Source of the DNA: Neotamlana sedimentorum
Lineage (GTDB): Bacteria; Bacteroidota; Bacteroidia; Flavobacteriales; Flavobacteriaceae
DNA: 64,000 nucleotides
Assembly (NCBI RefSeq): GCF_000943565.1
Contig: NZ_JTDW01000017.1
Span: forward strand, 1-64,000
Direction of reading: 5' to 3'
Below the pieces are notes generated by a model. That model did not search any database and was not told the DNA's origin. It was given only the letters and a program-made list of their open reading frames with translations. Positions 8,364 to 16,271 of the stretch are shown piece after piece (position 1 is the stretch's first letter; the number at the start of each line of letters is the position of its first letter). A program made the translations under genes and the position numbers.

Positions 8364-10071
8364 CTAAATCGAAGGTTTTTCTTAAAAGGGCTATGTTTGG
8401 ATTTTTCTCTTTAAGCTTCTCGAATTTTTCTTGGCCTGTATATGCGTATTTTTTTTCTAAGACTTCGTTAATTTCTATGTTAAGGGAAATATCGTAATTA
8501 CTTAGTGTTTTTCTAATGTATTGCAATAAATCGTGTTGCGAACGTTCTACCTCAATTTTATTGGTTTCGTTAGGATAAACAACATGTATTTCTGTACTGC
8601 TTTTTAGTTTAGGTTTGTCAATATTTAAAATTGATGCTAAATTATGTTTTCCTTTTTTCTTTATTATTTCCACATATTCGTTCCAGGTAGCAACTAGGGC
8701 TTTCTCGGTAAATGGTTCTTTTGGTAAATCATCCTCATTTACAACAACTTCTTTTTGTTTTTCTAAATGATTTTTTTTCGCTCGAATACTACTTAGCGAT
8801 AAACCTGATGAACGTTTGGTTTGTGCATTTAAAATTATTTTTGGCGTTTTGTTTTCTTGTGGTTCAGGTTGTTTTGTTTTACTAGTAGTTTGAGTTGGTT
8901 GTGCTTTTGCTGAAGATTCTTCAACCTTTTTTACGTCTACAAGTACAGGTTTTACACCTAGTTTTTTAAAGTAAGAAGCAGGAATTATGTAATGTCTGCT
9001 ATTTTTTTTTTCTCCATCGAAAGTGATAGAGGCCAATTGCATTAAACAGAGTTCAACGAGTAATCGCTGATTCTTACTGGATTTGTATTTGAGATCGCAG
9101 TCGTTTGCTAAATCGATTCCTTTTAATAAAAAGTCTTGCGAGGCTTTTTTAGATTGCTCTAAATATTTGGTTTTTGTTTCATCGCCAACTTCTAGCAACG
9201 GAATTGTTTCTGGAGCTTTACAAACTAATAAATCTCTAAAATGTGATGCTAAACCAGCAATATAATGGTGGCCATCGAAACCTTTTGATAGGGTGTTGTT
9301 AAAATGCAATAATAAATCTGGTATTTTGTTTTCCAGAATTAAATTGGTGCTTTCAAAATAAGTTTCGTAGTCTAAAACATTTAAGTTCTCGGTTACGGCT
9401 TGTCGGGTTAGGTTTTTACCTGAAAAACTCACCACACGATCGAATATTGATAAGGCATCACGCATGGCGCCATCTGCTTTTTGAGCAATAATATGTAGTG
9501 CATCGTCTTCGGCGGTTACACCTTGCTCTTCGGCAATGTATTTTAAGTATTCTTTAGCATCGGTTACCGTAATGCGTTTAAAATCGAATATTTGACAACG
9601 CGATAAAATGGTTGGTATTATTTTATGTTTTTCGGTAGTTGCTAGTATAAAAATACAGTGTTTTGGTGGCTCTTCTAAAGTTTTTAAAAAGGCATTAAAA
9701 GCGGCTTGAGATAACATGTGTACCTCGTCGATTATATACACTTTGTATTTACCTACTTGCGGTGGTATACGAACTTGATCGGTTAGGTTACGAATATCAT
9801 CAACGGAGTTATTTGATGCGGCATCGAGCTCAAAAATATTGAAAGCAAAGTCTTCGTCTTCGTTTTCTTGTCCGTCGCTATTTATCATTTTTGCCAAAAT
9901 ACGTGCACAAGTGGTTTTACCAACTCCACGTGGCCCTGTAAATAATAGGGCTTGGGCTAAATGATTATTCTCGATGGCATTAAGCAAAGTATTGGTTATA
10001 GCCTGCTGTCCTACAACGTCTTTAAACGTTTGTGGGCGGTATTTACGTGCAGATACTATAAAGTGTTCCAA
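8356..10071 (-). CDS. dnaX: DNA polymerase III subunit gamma/tau
   Basis: This 571-aa protein is the clamp-loader ATPase of the replicase. The AAA+ core has Walker A GPRGVGKTT (residues 46-54), Walker B IIDEVH (113-118), sensor 1 LATTEKHKI and the SRC motif LSRCQIFDF that carries the arginine finger. The C-terminal half after about residue 370 is a low-complexity linker and a tau-like tail. The usual four-cysteine zinc module between Walker A and the FELDAAS strand is absent and is replaced by an acidic stretch (EDEDF). The start sits about 20 nt downstream of a probable transcription start. It leads the dnaX, unknown, miaE set. Confidence 0.95.
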   Translation of the reverse strand: MEHFIVSARKYRPQTFKDVVGQQAITNTLLNAIENNHLAQALLFTGPRGVGKTTCARILAKMINSDGQENEDEDFAFNIFELDAASNNSVDDIRNLTDQVRIPPQVGKYKVYIIDEVHMLSQAAFNAFLKTLEEPPKHCIFILATTEKHKIIPTILSRCQIFDFKRITVTDAKEYLKYIAEEQGVTAEDDALHIIAQKADGAMRDALSIFDRVVSFSGKNLTRQAVTENLNVLDYETYFESTNLILENKIPDLLLHFNNTLSKGFDGHHYIAGLASHFRDLLVCKAPETIPLLEVGDETKTKYLEQSKKASQDFLLKGIDLANDCDLKYKSSKNQRLLVELCLMQLASITFDGEKKNSRHYIIPASYFKKLGVKPVLVDVKKVEESSAKAQPTQTTSKTKQPEPQENKTPKIILNAQTKRSSGLSLSSIRAKKNHLEKQKEVVVNEDDLPKEPFTEKALVATWNEYVEIIKKKGKHNLASILNIDKPKLKSSTEIHVVYPNETNKIEVERSQHDLLQYIRKTLSNYDISLNIEINEVLEKKYAYTGQEKFEKLKEKNPNIALLRKTFDLDV

Positions 10072-10098
10072 GGTTTATTTTTGCTTTTTTGTGGATAA

Positions 10099-10106
10099 CA
10101 AAGTTA
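10099..10106 (-). promoter_or_regulatory. Candidate -7 element for dnaX
   Basis: On the minus strand this reads TAACTTTG, an exact TAnnTTTG match, 27 bp before the dnaX ATG. No clear -33 TTG is visible. Confidence 0.45.
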
Positions 10107-10182
10107 AAAATTCATGTTTAGAATTTAGAATATTAAAAATAGATTTTAATAGGAGTTATTAACAATATTTTTTATCGTGCAA

Positions 10183-10270
10183 GCTGCATTAGGGATAGCA
10201 GTGGAAAGCCCACAGCGAGGTACGAGCGCGGACTTGTAATGAATAGCCCGACCCCTTGTGGGTAATGCCA
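10183..10270 (+). repeat. Structured intergenic element, copy A
   Basis: This segment shares its ends with 36517-36633. Both begin with GC-T/A-TTA-GGGAT-T/A-GCAG and finish with AGCCCGACCC, a short hairpin and an AATGCC or AACGCC end. Here the outer stem is GCATTA (10186-10191) with TAATGC (10263-10268), and a terminal hairpin forms from ACCC/GGGT near 10250-10263. The middle differs from the second copy. It sits between dnaX and rnpB, just upstream of the rnpB promoter. The name and function of the element are unknown to me. Confidence 0.65.
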
Positions 10271-10291
10271 TAATTATTATTACGGATTTTG

Positions 10292-10323
10292 TTGTTTTGT
10301 GGTTGTTTTGTGTTGTATTTTTG
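10292..10323 (+). promoter_or_regulatory. Probable rnpB promoter
   Basis: TATTTTTG (10316-10323) is an exact TAnnTTTG -7 element. TTG at 10292-10294 (21-bp spacing) or TTTG at 10296-10299 (16 bp) can serve as -33. Transcription would start about five bases downstream, where the RNase P P1 helix begins. Confidence 0.65.
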
Positions 10324-10328
10324 CGGCG

Positions 10329-10671
10329 AGTAGATTGCCTTATCGCTAAATGCCCAACTTGATTGGGTATTTAGAGGAAAGTCCGAACACCGTAGTGCAA
10401 CATAGTGGTTAACAACCACCAGTCGTGAGGCTAGGAAAAGTGCAACAGAAAGTATGTACAGGTAATGCTGTAGTGAAACCGGGTAAACTCTATGTGGTGC
10501 AATGTCATGTAAACCAACGTTTGAGGGCGGCACGCTCGATTGTTGGAGGGTAGGCAGCTAAAGTGTACTGGCAACAGTGCTCGCAGATAAATGATAGGGT
10601 AGTTCTGACTTGTTATGGAGAGATCCTGAAACGAGTTCAGGATGAACAGAATTCGGCTTATAGATTTACTT
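10329..10671 (+). ncRNA. rnpB: RNase P RNA
   Basis: This is the catalytic RNA that removes 5' leaders from pre-tRNAs. Near the 5' end it has the universally conserved GAGGAAAGTCCGAACAC. Mid-gene it has GTGCAACAGAAAG and GTGAAACCGGGTAAAC. Near the 3' end it has ACAGAATTCGGCTTATAG. P1 closes the molecule: AGTAGATT (10329-10336) pairs with AGATTTACT (10662-10670), allowing G-U pairs. The conserved boxes, the promoter and the terminator on both sides agree on the ends within a few bases. The last hairpin before the 3' box contains a dispersed repeat. Confidence 0.95.
10621..10646 (-). repeat. Dispersed hairpin repeat inside rnpB
   Basis: ATCCTGAA pairs with TTCAGGAT around a five-base loop. Read on the minus strand, the unit matches the intergenic repeat at 33324-33350 at roughly 20 of 25 positions. 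It forms the tip of the helix just before the conserved 3' box of RNase P RNA. Confidence 0.65.
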
Positions 10672-10682
10672 AAAAAAACAAG

Positions 10683-10711
10683 AAGCTATCTTTTTAAAGA
10701 TGGCTTTTTTG
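10683..10711 (+). terminator. rnpB terminator
   Basis: AAGCTATCTTT pairs with AAAGATGGCTT (one G-U pair) and is followed by a run of T's, 12 bases after the end of RNase P RNA. Confidence 0.8.
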
Positions 10712-10740
10712 TTTGGAACTGATGTGTTAAAATTTTGTAC

Positions 10741-10770
10741 AAAAAAAAGCCCAACCTGTTGGTTGGACTT
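10741..10770 (-). terminator. Terminator of the OmpA-type lipoprotein gene
   Basis: CCAACC (10751-10756) and GGTTGG (10761-10766) form a hairpin around TGTT, extended by AAG/CTT. On the minus strand it is followed by eight T's, 24 bp after the stop codon of the gene at 10794-11630. Confidence 0.85.
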
Positions 10771-10793
10771 AATATTTTGTTGTTTAGAAACGG

Positions 10794-11630
10794 TTAGTTA
10801 CCTGCTTCCAAATTTTTCATTTCTTTTTCAATCATATCGTAAAACTGATCGATTTTAGGTAAAATAACAATACGCGTTCTACGGTTTTTAGCACGGTTTT
10901 CGGCAGTATCGTTATCTACTAATGGCACGTAGTGGCTACGACCAGCAGCGATTAACTGGCTTGGGTTAACTTCTAAACTTTCTAACACACGAATAATAGA
11001 GGTAGAGCGCTTAACACTTAAATCCCAGTTGTCTAATAAAGGTTCTTTACGGTATGGTACGTTGTCTGTATGACCTTCTACCATACACTCGAAATCTGGT
11101 TTGCTGTTTACTACTTTAGCAACTTTTGCAAGTACATCTTTAGCTTTGCTTGTTACGTTATAGCTTCCGCTTTGGAATAATAATTTATCGGCAATCGAGA
11201 TAAAAACAACACCTTTTTCTACGTTTACTTCAATATCTGGGTCGTTAATACCAACTTCACGCTTTAAACTTGTAACTAAAGCAAGTGTTACGCTGTCTTT
11301 TTTAGTAAGCGCATCTTGTAAACGGGTAATTTTTAAATCTTTTTCTTTTATGCTTTCAAGCGTTTTTTCAACGTTGCTGGCTCCTTTAGCCGATAGAACT
11401 TGTAAGTTTTCGTTATACTTGCGTAAGTCTGCAATTTGCTCTTCTAGAGCAGTAGATCTTGCTGTGGTTGAAGCTTTTTCTTCCAAACAAGAGTTTAATT
11501 TTACGGTTGCAGAGTTAAGCAAATCTTCTTTCTCGTTGAGTTTCGCTTGTAAGTCTGTAAATTGTTTTTTTGATACACAAGAACTTAGTGCCAACATAGC
11601 CGATACACCGAGTATTAAAACTTTTTTCAT
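10794..11630 (-). CDS. OmpA-family lipoprotein
   Basis: This 278-aa protein has a lipoprotein signal with lipobox LSSC (Cys18). A coiled-coil region of about 100 residues follows (KLNEKEDLLNSATVKL onward). The C-terminal OmpA domain binds peptidoglycan and begins around LLFQSGSYNVTSKAKDVL. Its signature is VEGHTDNVPYR with NWDLSVKRSTSIIRVL, and RAKNRRTRI near the end. It should tether the outer membrane to peptidoglycan. It is transcribed alone, with its own promoter candidate and terminator. Confidence 0.92.
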   Translation of the reverse strand: MKKVLILGVSAMLALSSCVSKKQFTDLQAKLNEKEDLLNSATVKLNSCLEEKASTTARSTALEEQIADLRKYNENLQVLSAKGASNVEKTLESIKEKDLKITRLQDALTKKDSVTLALVTSLKREVGINDPDIEVNVEKGVVFISIADKLLFQSGSYNVTSKAKDVLAKVAKVVNSKPDFECMVEGHTDNVPYRKEPLLDNWDLSVKRSTSIIRVLESLEVNPSQLIAAGRSHYVPLVDNDTAENRAKNRRTRIVILPKIDQFYDMIEKEMKNLEAGN

Positions 11631-11677
11631 AATAATGTTATAGGATTAATTTCTGTTAATTTCTCTTTAGATTCACA

Positions 11678-11685
11678 CAAAAATA
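11678..11685 (-). promoter_or_regulatory. Candidate -7 element for the OmpA-type lipoprotein gene
   Basis: The minus strand reads TATTTTTG, an exact TAnnTTTG match, 47 bp before the ATG at 11630. No TTG was found at a good spacing. Confidence 0.4.
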
Positions 11686-11735
11686 TATAAAAAAGAGTTG
11701 AATTTAACATTTTAACAAAACTTTTGCTATCCAAA

Positions 11736-12725
11736 TTACAATCTGTTAAAATGCTTTATTTTCCTTAAGAAATATGCAACAACAATAGATTTTTTATGAT
11801 AATATGTTACCTTATTTTTCATTAATTTACGTTGTTTAAGTAAAATATTACAATGTTTGTAAAAAGCAAAATGTGCTTTTATTATAGCGATTGTATGTTT
11901 GGGCTTAAATTCGAGCGCAAATTTTATGCCAGCGACACCGTCTAATAACATTCTTATAAAAATTAACTGAAACAAGCTACCTTTAGCATTTTTAGTTAAA
12001 GTATATAAACTATTTCTAAAATTAAGATACGTTTTTTGAGGATTTGCAGCATTTAAAGTGGCTCCACCAACATGATAAACAACAGATTTGCTAATATATT
12101 TTATACCGTAACCATAGTTTTTAGCACGCCAACATAAATCTATTTCTTCCATATGAGCGAAGAAGTGTTCGTCAAAACCATGTAAATCATTAAAGGTCGA
12201 ACTTTTAATGAACAAACAGGCGCCGGTTGCCCAAAAAATGTCACAATTGTTGTTGTATTGTCCATTGTCCTTCTCAAGTGTATTAAAAATGCGTCCTCGA
12301 CAATAGGGAAATCCGTATTTATCTATGAATCCACCAGCAGCCCCAGCATACTCAAAAAATGTTTTATCTTTATAATCTAATATTTTGGGTTGAATAATAG
12401 CTGTGTTTGGATGGTTATCAAATTCTGATAAAATAGGTTGAAGCCAATTTTTTGTAACTTCTACGTCATTGTTTAATAAGCAAAATATATCCGCATTAAT
12501 ATGTTTTAAAGCATCGTTATAGCCTTTGGCGTATCCGCCATTTTGGTTGTTTATAATTATATTTACCTCTGGGAAGGTAGTTTTTAAAAATGGAATAGAA
12601 TCATCAGTCGATGAGTTATCAGCTACATAAATATCGGCCTCAGTGGAATTAATTATTACAATTGGTAAAAACTGTTTTAATAAATGTTTTCCGTTCCAAT
12701 TCAGTATTACAATGGCAACTTTCAT
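11736..12725 (-). CDS. Family 2 glycosyltransferase
   Basis: This 329-aa protein has the GT-A fold of rhamnosyl/N-acetylglucosaminyl-type transferases. It starts with VAIVILNWNGKHLLKQFLP. It continues with DNSSTDDSIPFL and the nucleotide-sugar/metal motif FCLLNNDVEV. The acceptor-side segment is HFFAHMEEIDLCWRAKNYGYGI with the E-x-D-x-x-W signature. The C-terminal 70 residues are basic and hydrophobic and probably associate with the membrane. The likely role is cell-surface or O-glycan assembly; the sugar cannot be named. Its start overlaps the upstream HsdR-N-like gene by 4 bp, so the two are co-transcribed. Confidence 0.9.
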   Translation of the reverse strand: MKVAIVILNWNGKHLLKQFLPIVIINSTEADIYVADNSSTDDSIPFLKTTFPEVNIIINNQNGGYAKGYNDALKHINADIFCLLNNDVEVTKNWLQPILSEFDNHPNTAIIQPKILDYKDKTFFEYAGAAGGFIDKYGFPYCRGRIFNTLEKDNGQYNNNCDIFWATGACLFIKSSTFNDLHGFDEHFFAHMEEIDLCWRAKNYGYGIKYISKSVVYHVGGATLNAANPQKTYLNFRNSLYTLTKNAKGSLFQLIFIRMLLDGVAGIKFALEFKPKHTIAIIKAHFAFYKHCNILLKQRKLMKNKVTYYHKKSIVVAYFLRKIKHFNRL

Positions 12726-13168
12726 AATGAATAATTGGGAATGTCGGTTAAAAAGTTATAACATTCATTTTTTAGGTCCATAGCACAATAATAATGATTT
12801 AAACCATTGGTGACCATTAGATAATTAGCTTTTAAATTTAAATTATAACGCGCAATTTGATCGAAAGTGGCTTGAGTAATATTTACGTTCGGTGCTTTGC
12901 ATTCAACTATTAATTGAATACTTCCATTAGATTTAAAAACCACGATATCGTAGCGTTTTCTCAAATCATTAATAATAATTTCTTTTTCAATATTTATTAA
13001 AGAAATAGGATAATTTTTTTCGTGTATTAAAAAGTTAACACAATGCTGGCGAACCCATTCTTCGGGTTGTAAAATCACAAATTTTTTACGAATACTATCG
13101 AAAATAGAAACTTTATTTTTGCTATTTTTGAATCGAAACGAATATGTTGGGAAATTAAGCTTTTGCAC
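12722..13168 (-). CDS. HsdR N-terminal-like PD-(D/E)XK nuclease-fold protein
   Basis: This 148-aa protein corresponds only to the N-terminal nuclease-fold domain of type I restriction subunits (HSDR_N_2 type). The visible core is RYDIVVFKSNGSIQLIVECKAP: an Asp in the first strand and the E-C-K of the PD-(D/E)XK motif. No helicase or specificity genes are nearby, so this is not a restriction system. The start codon is GTG at 13168; homologous proteins that I recall begin with the same KLNFPTYSFRF phrase. It is divergent from holA and co-transcribed with the glycosyltransferase. Confidence 0.75.
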   Translation of the reverse strand: MQKLNFPTYSFRFKNSKNKVSIFDSIRKKFVILQPEEWVRQHCVNFLIHEKNYPISLINIEKEIIINDLRKRYDIVVFKSNGSIQLIVECKAPNVNITQATFDQIARYNLNLKANYLMVTNGLNHYYCAMDLKNECYNFLTDIPNYSL

Positions 13169-13270
13169 TAGGCAAAGTTATAATTATAAAGTTATTTTGG
13201 GTGTTTTTCTGCTGAAATAATTACTGAGAAATTTACAATTTTAGGTTTCATAATTTTTAATAATTCAAGT

Positions 13271-14275
13271 TTGGACGAAGTAAAACAACTGGTAACTGAT
13301 ATTAAAAACGGTCAATTAAAACCGATTTATTTTTTAATGGGAGAGGAAGCTTATTATATTGATAAAATTTCCGATTTTATTGAAAACACTGTATTAACTG
13401 AGGAAGATCGCGGGTTTAACCAAATGTTGTTGTATGGTAGGGATGTTACAATTGAAGATATTGTAAGTAATGCAAAACGTTATCCAATGATGGCTGAATA
13501 CCAGGTTATTATTGTTAAAGAAGGGCAAGATTTATCTAGAAATATTGAAAAATTGGCAAGTTATGCAGCTAATCCGCAGCCAACTACGATTCTTGTAATT
13601 AACTATAAATATAAAAAGATTGATAAGCGCAAATCGTTATATAAAACCTTAAAAAAAACAGGAGTTATTTACGAGAGTAAAAAGCTTTACGAAAATCAAG
13701 TAGCCGATTGGATTCGACGTGTATTATCTCCAAAAAAATATACCATTACACCAAAAGCGGCGCAAATGCTGGTAGAGTTTTTGGGTACAGATTTAAGTAA
13801 AATAAATAACGAGCTAGAAAAATTGCAAATTATTTTACCTAAAGGTACCGAAATTAATCCTACGCATATTGAAGAAAATATAGGTATTAGTAAAGATTAT
13901 AATAATTTTGAGTTACGTAAAGCCGTTGGGGAGCGCAATATTAAAAAGGCTTTTAGTATTGTAAATTATTTTGCAAATAATCCAAAAGATAATCCTATGG
14001 TAGTTACAGTAGCTTTACTTTTTAATTTTTTTTCACAATTGTTATATTTTCATGGGTTATCAGATAAATCTCCTAGAAATGTAGCTTCTGCTTTAAAAGT
14101 AAACCCATATTTCGTAAATGAATATATTAACGCAGCCCGAAATTTCCCAATGCGAAAAGTAAGTACAGTAGTAGCTACTTTACGAGAGTTTGATGTAAAA
14201 AGTAAAGGTGTTAATGCTAATGCTGTGCCACAAGGTGATTTATTAAAAGAATTACTTTTTAAAATTTTCAATTAG
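13271..14275 (+). CDS. holA: DNA polymerase III subunit delta
   Basis: This 334-aa protein is the clamp-opening delta subunit of the replicase clamp loader. The N-terminus KPIYFLMGEEAYYIDKISDFI is characteristic. AAA-like domains and the C-terminal collar domain (QGDLLKELLFKIF) follow, at normal length. The start is a TTG at 13271; no in-frame ATG fits the conserved N-terminus. ung follows after 3 bp, so the two genes form an operon. Confidence 0.93.
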   Translation: MDEVKQLVTDIKNGQLKPIYFLMGEEAYYIDKISDFIENTVLTEEDRGFNQMLLYGRDVTIEDIVSNAKRYPMMAEYQVIIVKEGQDLSRNIEKLASYAANPQPTTILVINYKYKKIDKRKSLYKTLKKTGVIYESKKLYENQVADWIRRVLSPKKYTITPKAAQMLVEFLGTDLSKINNELEKLQIILPKGTEINPTHIEENIGISKDYNNFELRKAVGERNIKKAFSIVNYFANNPKDNPMVVTVALLFNFFSQLLYFHGLSDKSPRNVASALKVNPYFVNEYINAARNFPMRKVSTVVATLREFDVKSKGVNANAVPQGDLLKELLFKIFN

Positions 14276-14278
14276 AGT

Positions 14279-14944
14279 ATGAAAGTAGATATTCACCAAA
14301 GTTGGTTGCCATATTTACAAGAGGAATTTAACAAACCCTATTTTAAAAGTTTAATGGAGTTTGTAAACGAAGAATACCAAACACATGTTTGTTTTCCTCC
14401 AAAAAACGAAATATTTAACGCTTTTAATGTTTGTCCTTTTAATGACGTTAAAGTAGTAATTATTGGACAAGATCCGTATCACGATTTTAACCAAGCTAAC
14501 GGATTATGTTTTTCGGTAAATGATGGTATAAAACACCCACCGTCTTTAGTTAATATTTTTAAAGAAATTGAAGCCGATTTAGAGATTCCGTATCCAGAAA
14601 GTGGCAATTTAATGCGTTGGGCTAATCAGGGAGTGTTACTTCTTAATGCTACATTAACAGTAAAAGCACACGAGGCTGGAAGCCATCAAAACAAAGGTTG
14701 GGAAATCTTTACAAACACTATAATAAAACAGTTAAATAAAAATAAAAACAACCTTATATTTTTACTTTGGGGTGGTTATGCAAAGCAAAAAATAAATTTA
14801 ATAAATACCAAAAAAAATCATGTCCTTACATCAGGACACCCATCACCATTAAGTGCTAATCGAGGTTATTGGTTTGGAAACAAGCACTTTAGTAAAACTA
14901 ACTTCCTGTTGGAGCAAGCTCTTCATCAATCTGTGAAGTGGTAA
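14279..14944 (+). CDS. ung: Uracil-DNA glycosylase
   Basis: This 221-aa family 1 enzyme removes uracil from DNA as the first step of base excision repair. The catalytic water-activating loop GQDPYHD is at residues 63-69. The uracil-binding LLLNATLTV follows, and the DNA-intercalation loop HPSPLS is near residue 188. Length and motifs are those of an active enzyme. It follows holA by 3 bp. Its last 47 bp are overlapped by a small convergent gene on the other strand. Confidence 0.97.
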   Translation: MKVDIHQSWLPYLQEEFNKPYFKSLMEFVNEEYQTHVCFPPKNEIFNAFNVCPFNDVKVVIIGQDPYHDFNQANGLCFSVNDGIKHPPSLVNIFKEIEADLEIPYPESGNLMRWANQGVLLLNATLTVKAHEAGSHQNKGWEIFTNTIIKQLNKNKNNLIFLLWGGYAKQKINLINTKKNHVLTSGHPSPLSANRGYWFGNKHFSKTNFLLEQALHQSVKW

Positions 14945-15068
14945 TTTCTGGTCTTAAAACAACAGGTTTTTTGTTGTTTGGTTTAGAAATCTTATTGCAA
15001 CTAAATTTAAGCAATAACATATTAGTTAAAATTAAAGTTGATAAGACTAGTGTAATTGTTAAAATCAT
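14898..15068 (-). CDS. Small single-pass membrane protein (56 aa)
   Basis: An ATG at 15068 opens a 56-codon frame ending with TAG at 14898. Residues 2-22 are a clean membrane helix (ILTITLVLSTLILTNMLLLK), followed by a short basic, Pro-rich tail ending PTGS. It overlaps the 3' end of ung by 47 bp on the opposite strand. A hydrophobic start followed by a polar tail is more gene-like than a random shadow, but I do not recognise a family. Confidence 0.5.
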   Translation of the reverse strand: MILTITLVLSTLILTNMLLLKFSCNKISKPNNKKPVVLRPEITTSQIDEELAPTGS

Positions 15069-15430
15069 ACAAATTCGGGTTTTATTTTTTAGTTTAAATG
15101 CTTAAAATAACGGTAAAATACATGTTTTTCGTTTTACGCTCGTTGTTTTATGTTAAAAAAACTACAACAAAAATATATAATTAGTATTATTTTTAGCTGT
15201 GGAAATCCCTCATTTCTTGCATTTTTATAGGATATATAATTTAATTCACGGTTTTGTGATAGATTCATAAAAAATTAATTAAAAATTTGTTAATTAAGTT
15301 TCGTGTTTTTATTAAAATAGACATGATTTCCTTACGAAACACAAAAAAATGTAAGTAAAACACCTTTATGATTATACTTTTTAACTTATCAATTTGAAAA
15401 TAAAACTTACTTTTGATTAAAATAAAATTT
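15069..15430. other. Intergenic region upstream of menB (362 bp)
   Basis: AT-rich leader of the menaquinone operon and of the small divergent gene. I see no exact TAnnTTTG element, no terminator-like hairpin and no further small gene. Confidence 0.45.
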
Positions 15431-16270
15431 ATGAAAGAACCTAAATGGGTAACCGTAAAAGAGTATACGGATATTACATATAAAAAATACAATGGAGTGG
15501 CAAGAATAGCCTTTAACAGACCAAATGTTCGTAATGCCTTTCGTCCAAAAACCACAAGCGAACTATATGACGCATTTTATGATGCTAATGAAGATGTAAG
15601 TATTGGTGTTGTATTGCTTTCAGCAGAAGGACCATCAACCAAAGATGGCGTTTACAGCTTTTGTTCTGGTGGCGATCAAAAAGCACGTGGCCATCAAGGT
15701 TATGTTGGAGAAGATGGCTATCACCGCTTAAATATATTAGAAGTTCAACGTTTAATTCGTTTTATGCCAAAGGCAGTTATTGCCGTTGTTCCTGGTTGGG
15801 CCGTTGGTGGTGGGCACAGTTTACATGTGGTTTGCGATTTAACTTTGGCTAGTAAAGAACATGCTATTTTTAAACAAACCGATGCTGATGTAACGAGTTT
15901 TGATGGCGGTTACGGTTCGGCATATTTAGCTAAAATGGTTGGACAGAAAAAAGCAAGAGAAATATTTTTCTTAGGAAGAAATTATTCTGCGCAAGAAGCT
16001 TACGAAATGGGCATGGTAAATGCTGTAATTCCTCATGACGAATTGGAAAGTACAGCCTACGAGTGGGCTCAAGAAATATTAGCAAAATCACCTACTTCTA
16101 TTAAAATGTTAAAATTCGCAATGAATTTAACCGATGATGGCATGGTAGGGCAACAGGTTTTTGCTGGTGAAGCAACACGTTTAGCTTACATGACAGATGA
16201 AGCTGTTGAAGGTAGAAATGCTTTCCTTGAAAAACGTAAGCCTAACTTCGATAAAAAATGGATTCCTTAA
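15431..16270 (+). CDS. menB: 1,4-dihydroxy-2-naphthoyl-CoA synthase
   Basis: This 279-aa crotonase-fold enzyme cyclises o-succinylbenzoyl-CoA in menaquinone synthesis. Landmarks are FCSGGDQKARG, the oxyanion-hole segment VVPGWAVGGGHSLHVVCD and FDGGYGSAYLAKMVGQKKAREIFF. I chose the ATG at 15431 (MKEPKWVTVKEY) rather than the upstream TTG at 15413. It is the first gene of the men cluster in this window, and menA starts one base after its stop. Confidence 0.96.
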   Translation: MKEPKWVTVKEYTDITYKKYNGVARIAFNRPNVRNAFRPKTTSELYDAFYDANEDVSIGVVLLSAEGPSTKDGVYSFCSGGDQKARGHQGYVGEDGYHRLNILEVQRLIRFMPKAVIAVVPGWAVGGGHSLHVVCDLTLASKEHAIFKQTDADVTSFDGGYGSAYLAKMVGQKKAREIFFLGRNYSAQEAYEMGMVNAVIPHDELESTAYEWAQEILAKSPTSIKMLKFAMNLTDDGMVGQQVFAGEATRLAYMTDEAVEGRNAFLEKRKPNFDKKWIP

Positions 16271-16271
16271 T

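Noticed and set aside
10189-10533. Minus-strand frame of 114 codons over the rnpB region
   Set aside because: It lies across the structured element and RNase P RNA, whose conserved boxes are unmistakable on the plus strand; no protein features are seen.
12722-13168. Type I restriction-modification locus
   Set aside because: Only an HsdR N-terminal-like domain is present; there is no helicase part, no methyltransferase and no specificity gene.
16197-16271. Longer start for menA overlapping menB by 74 bp
   Set aside because: The extra residues come from the menB 3' end in another frame, begin without ATG and do not resemble a prenyltransferase N-terminus.
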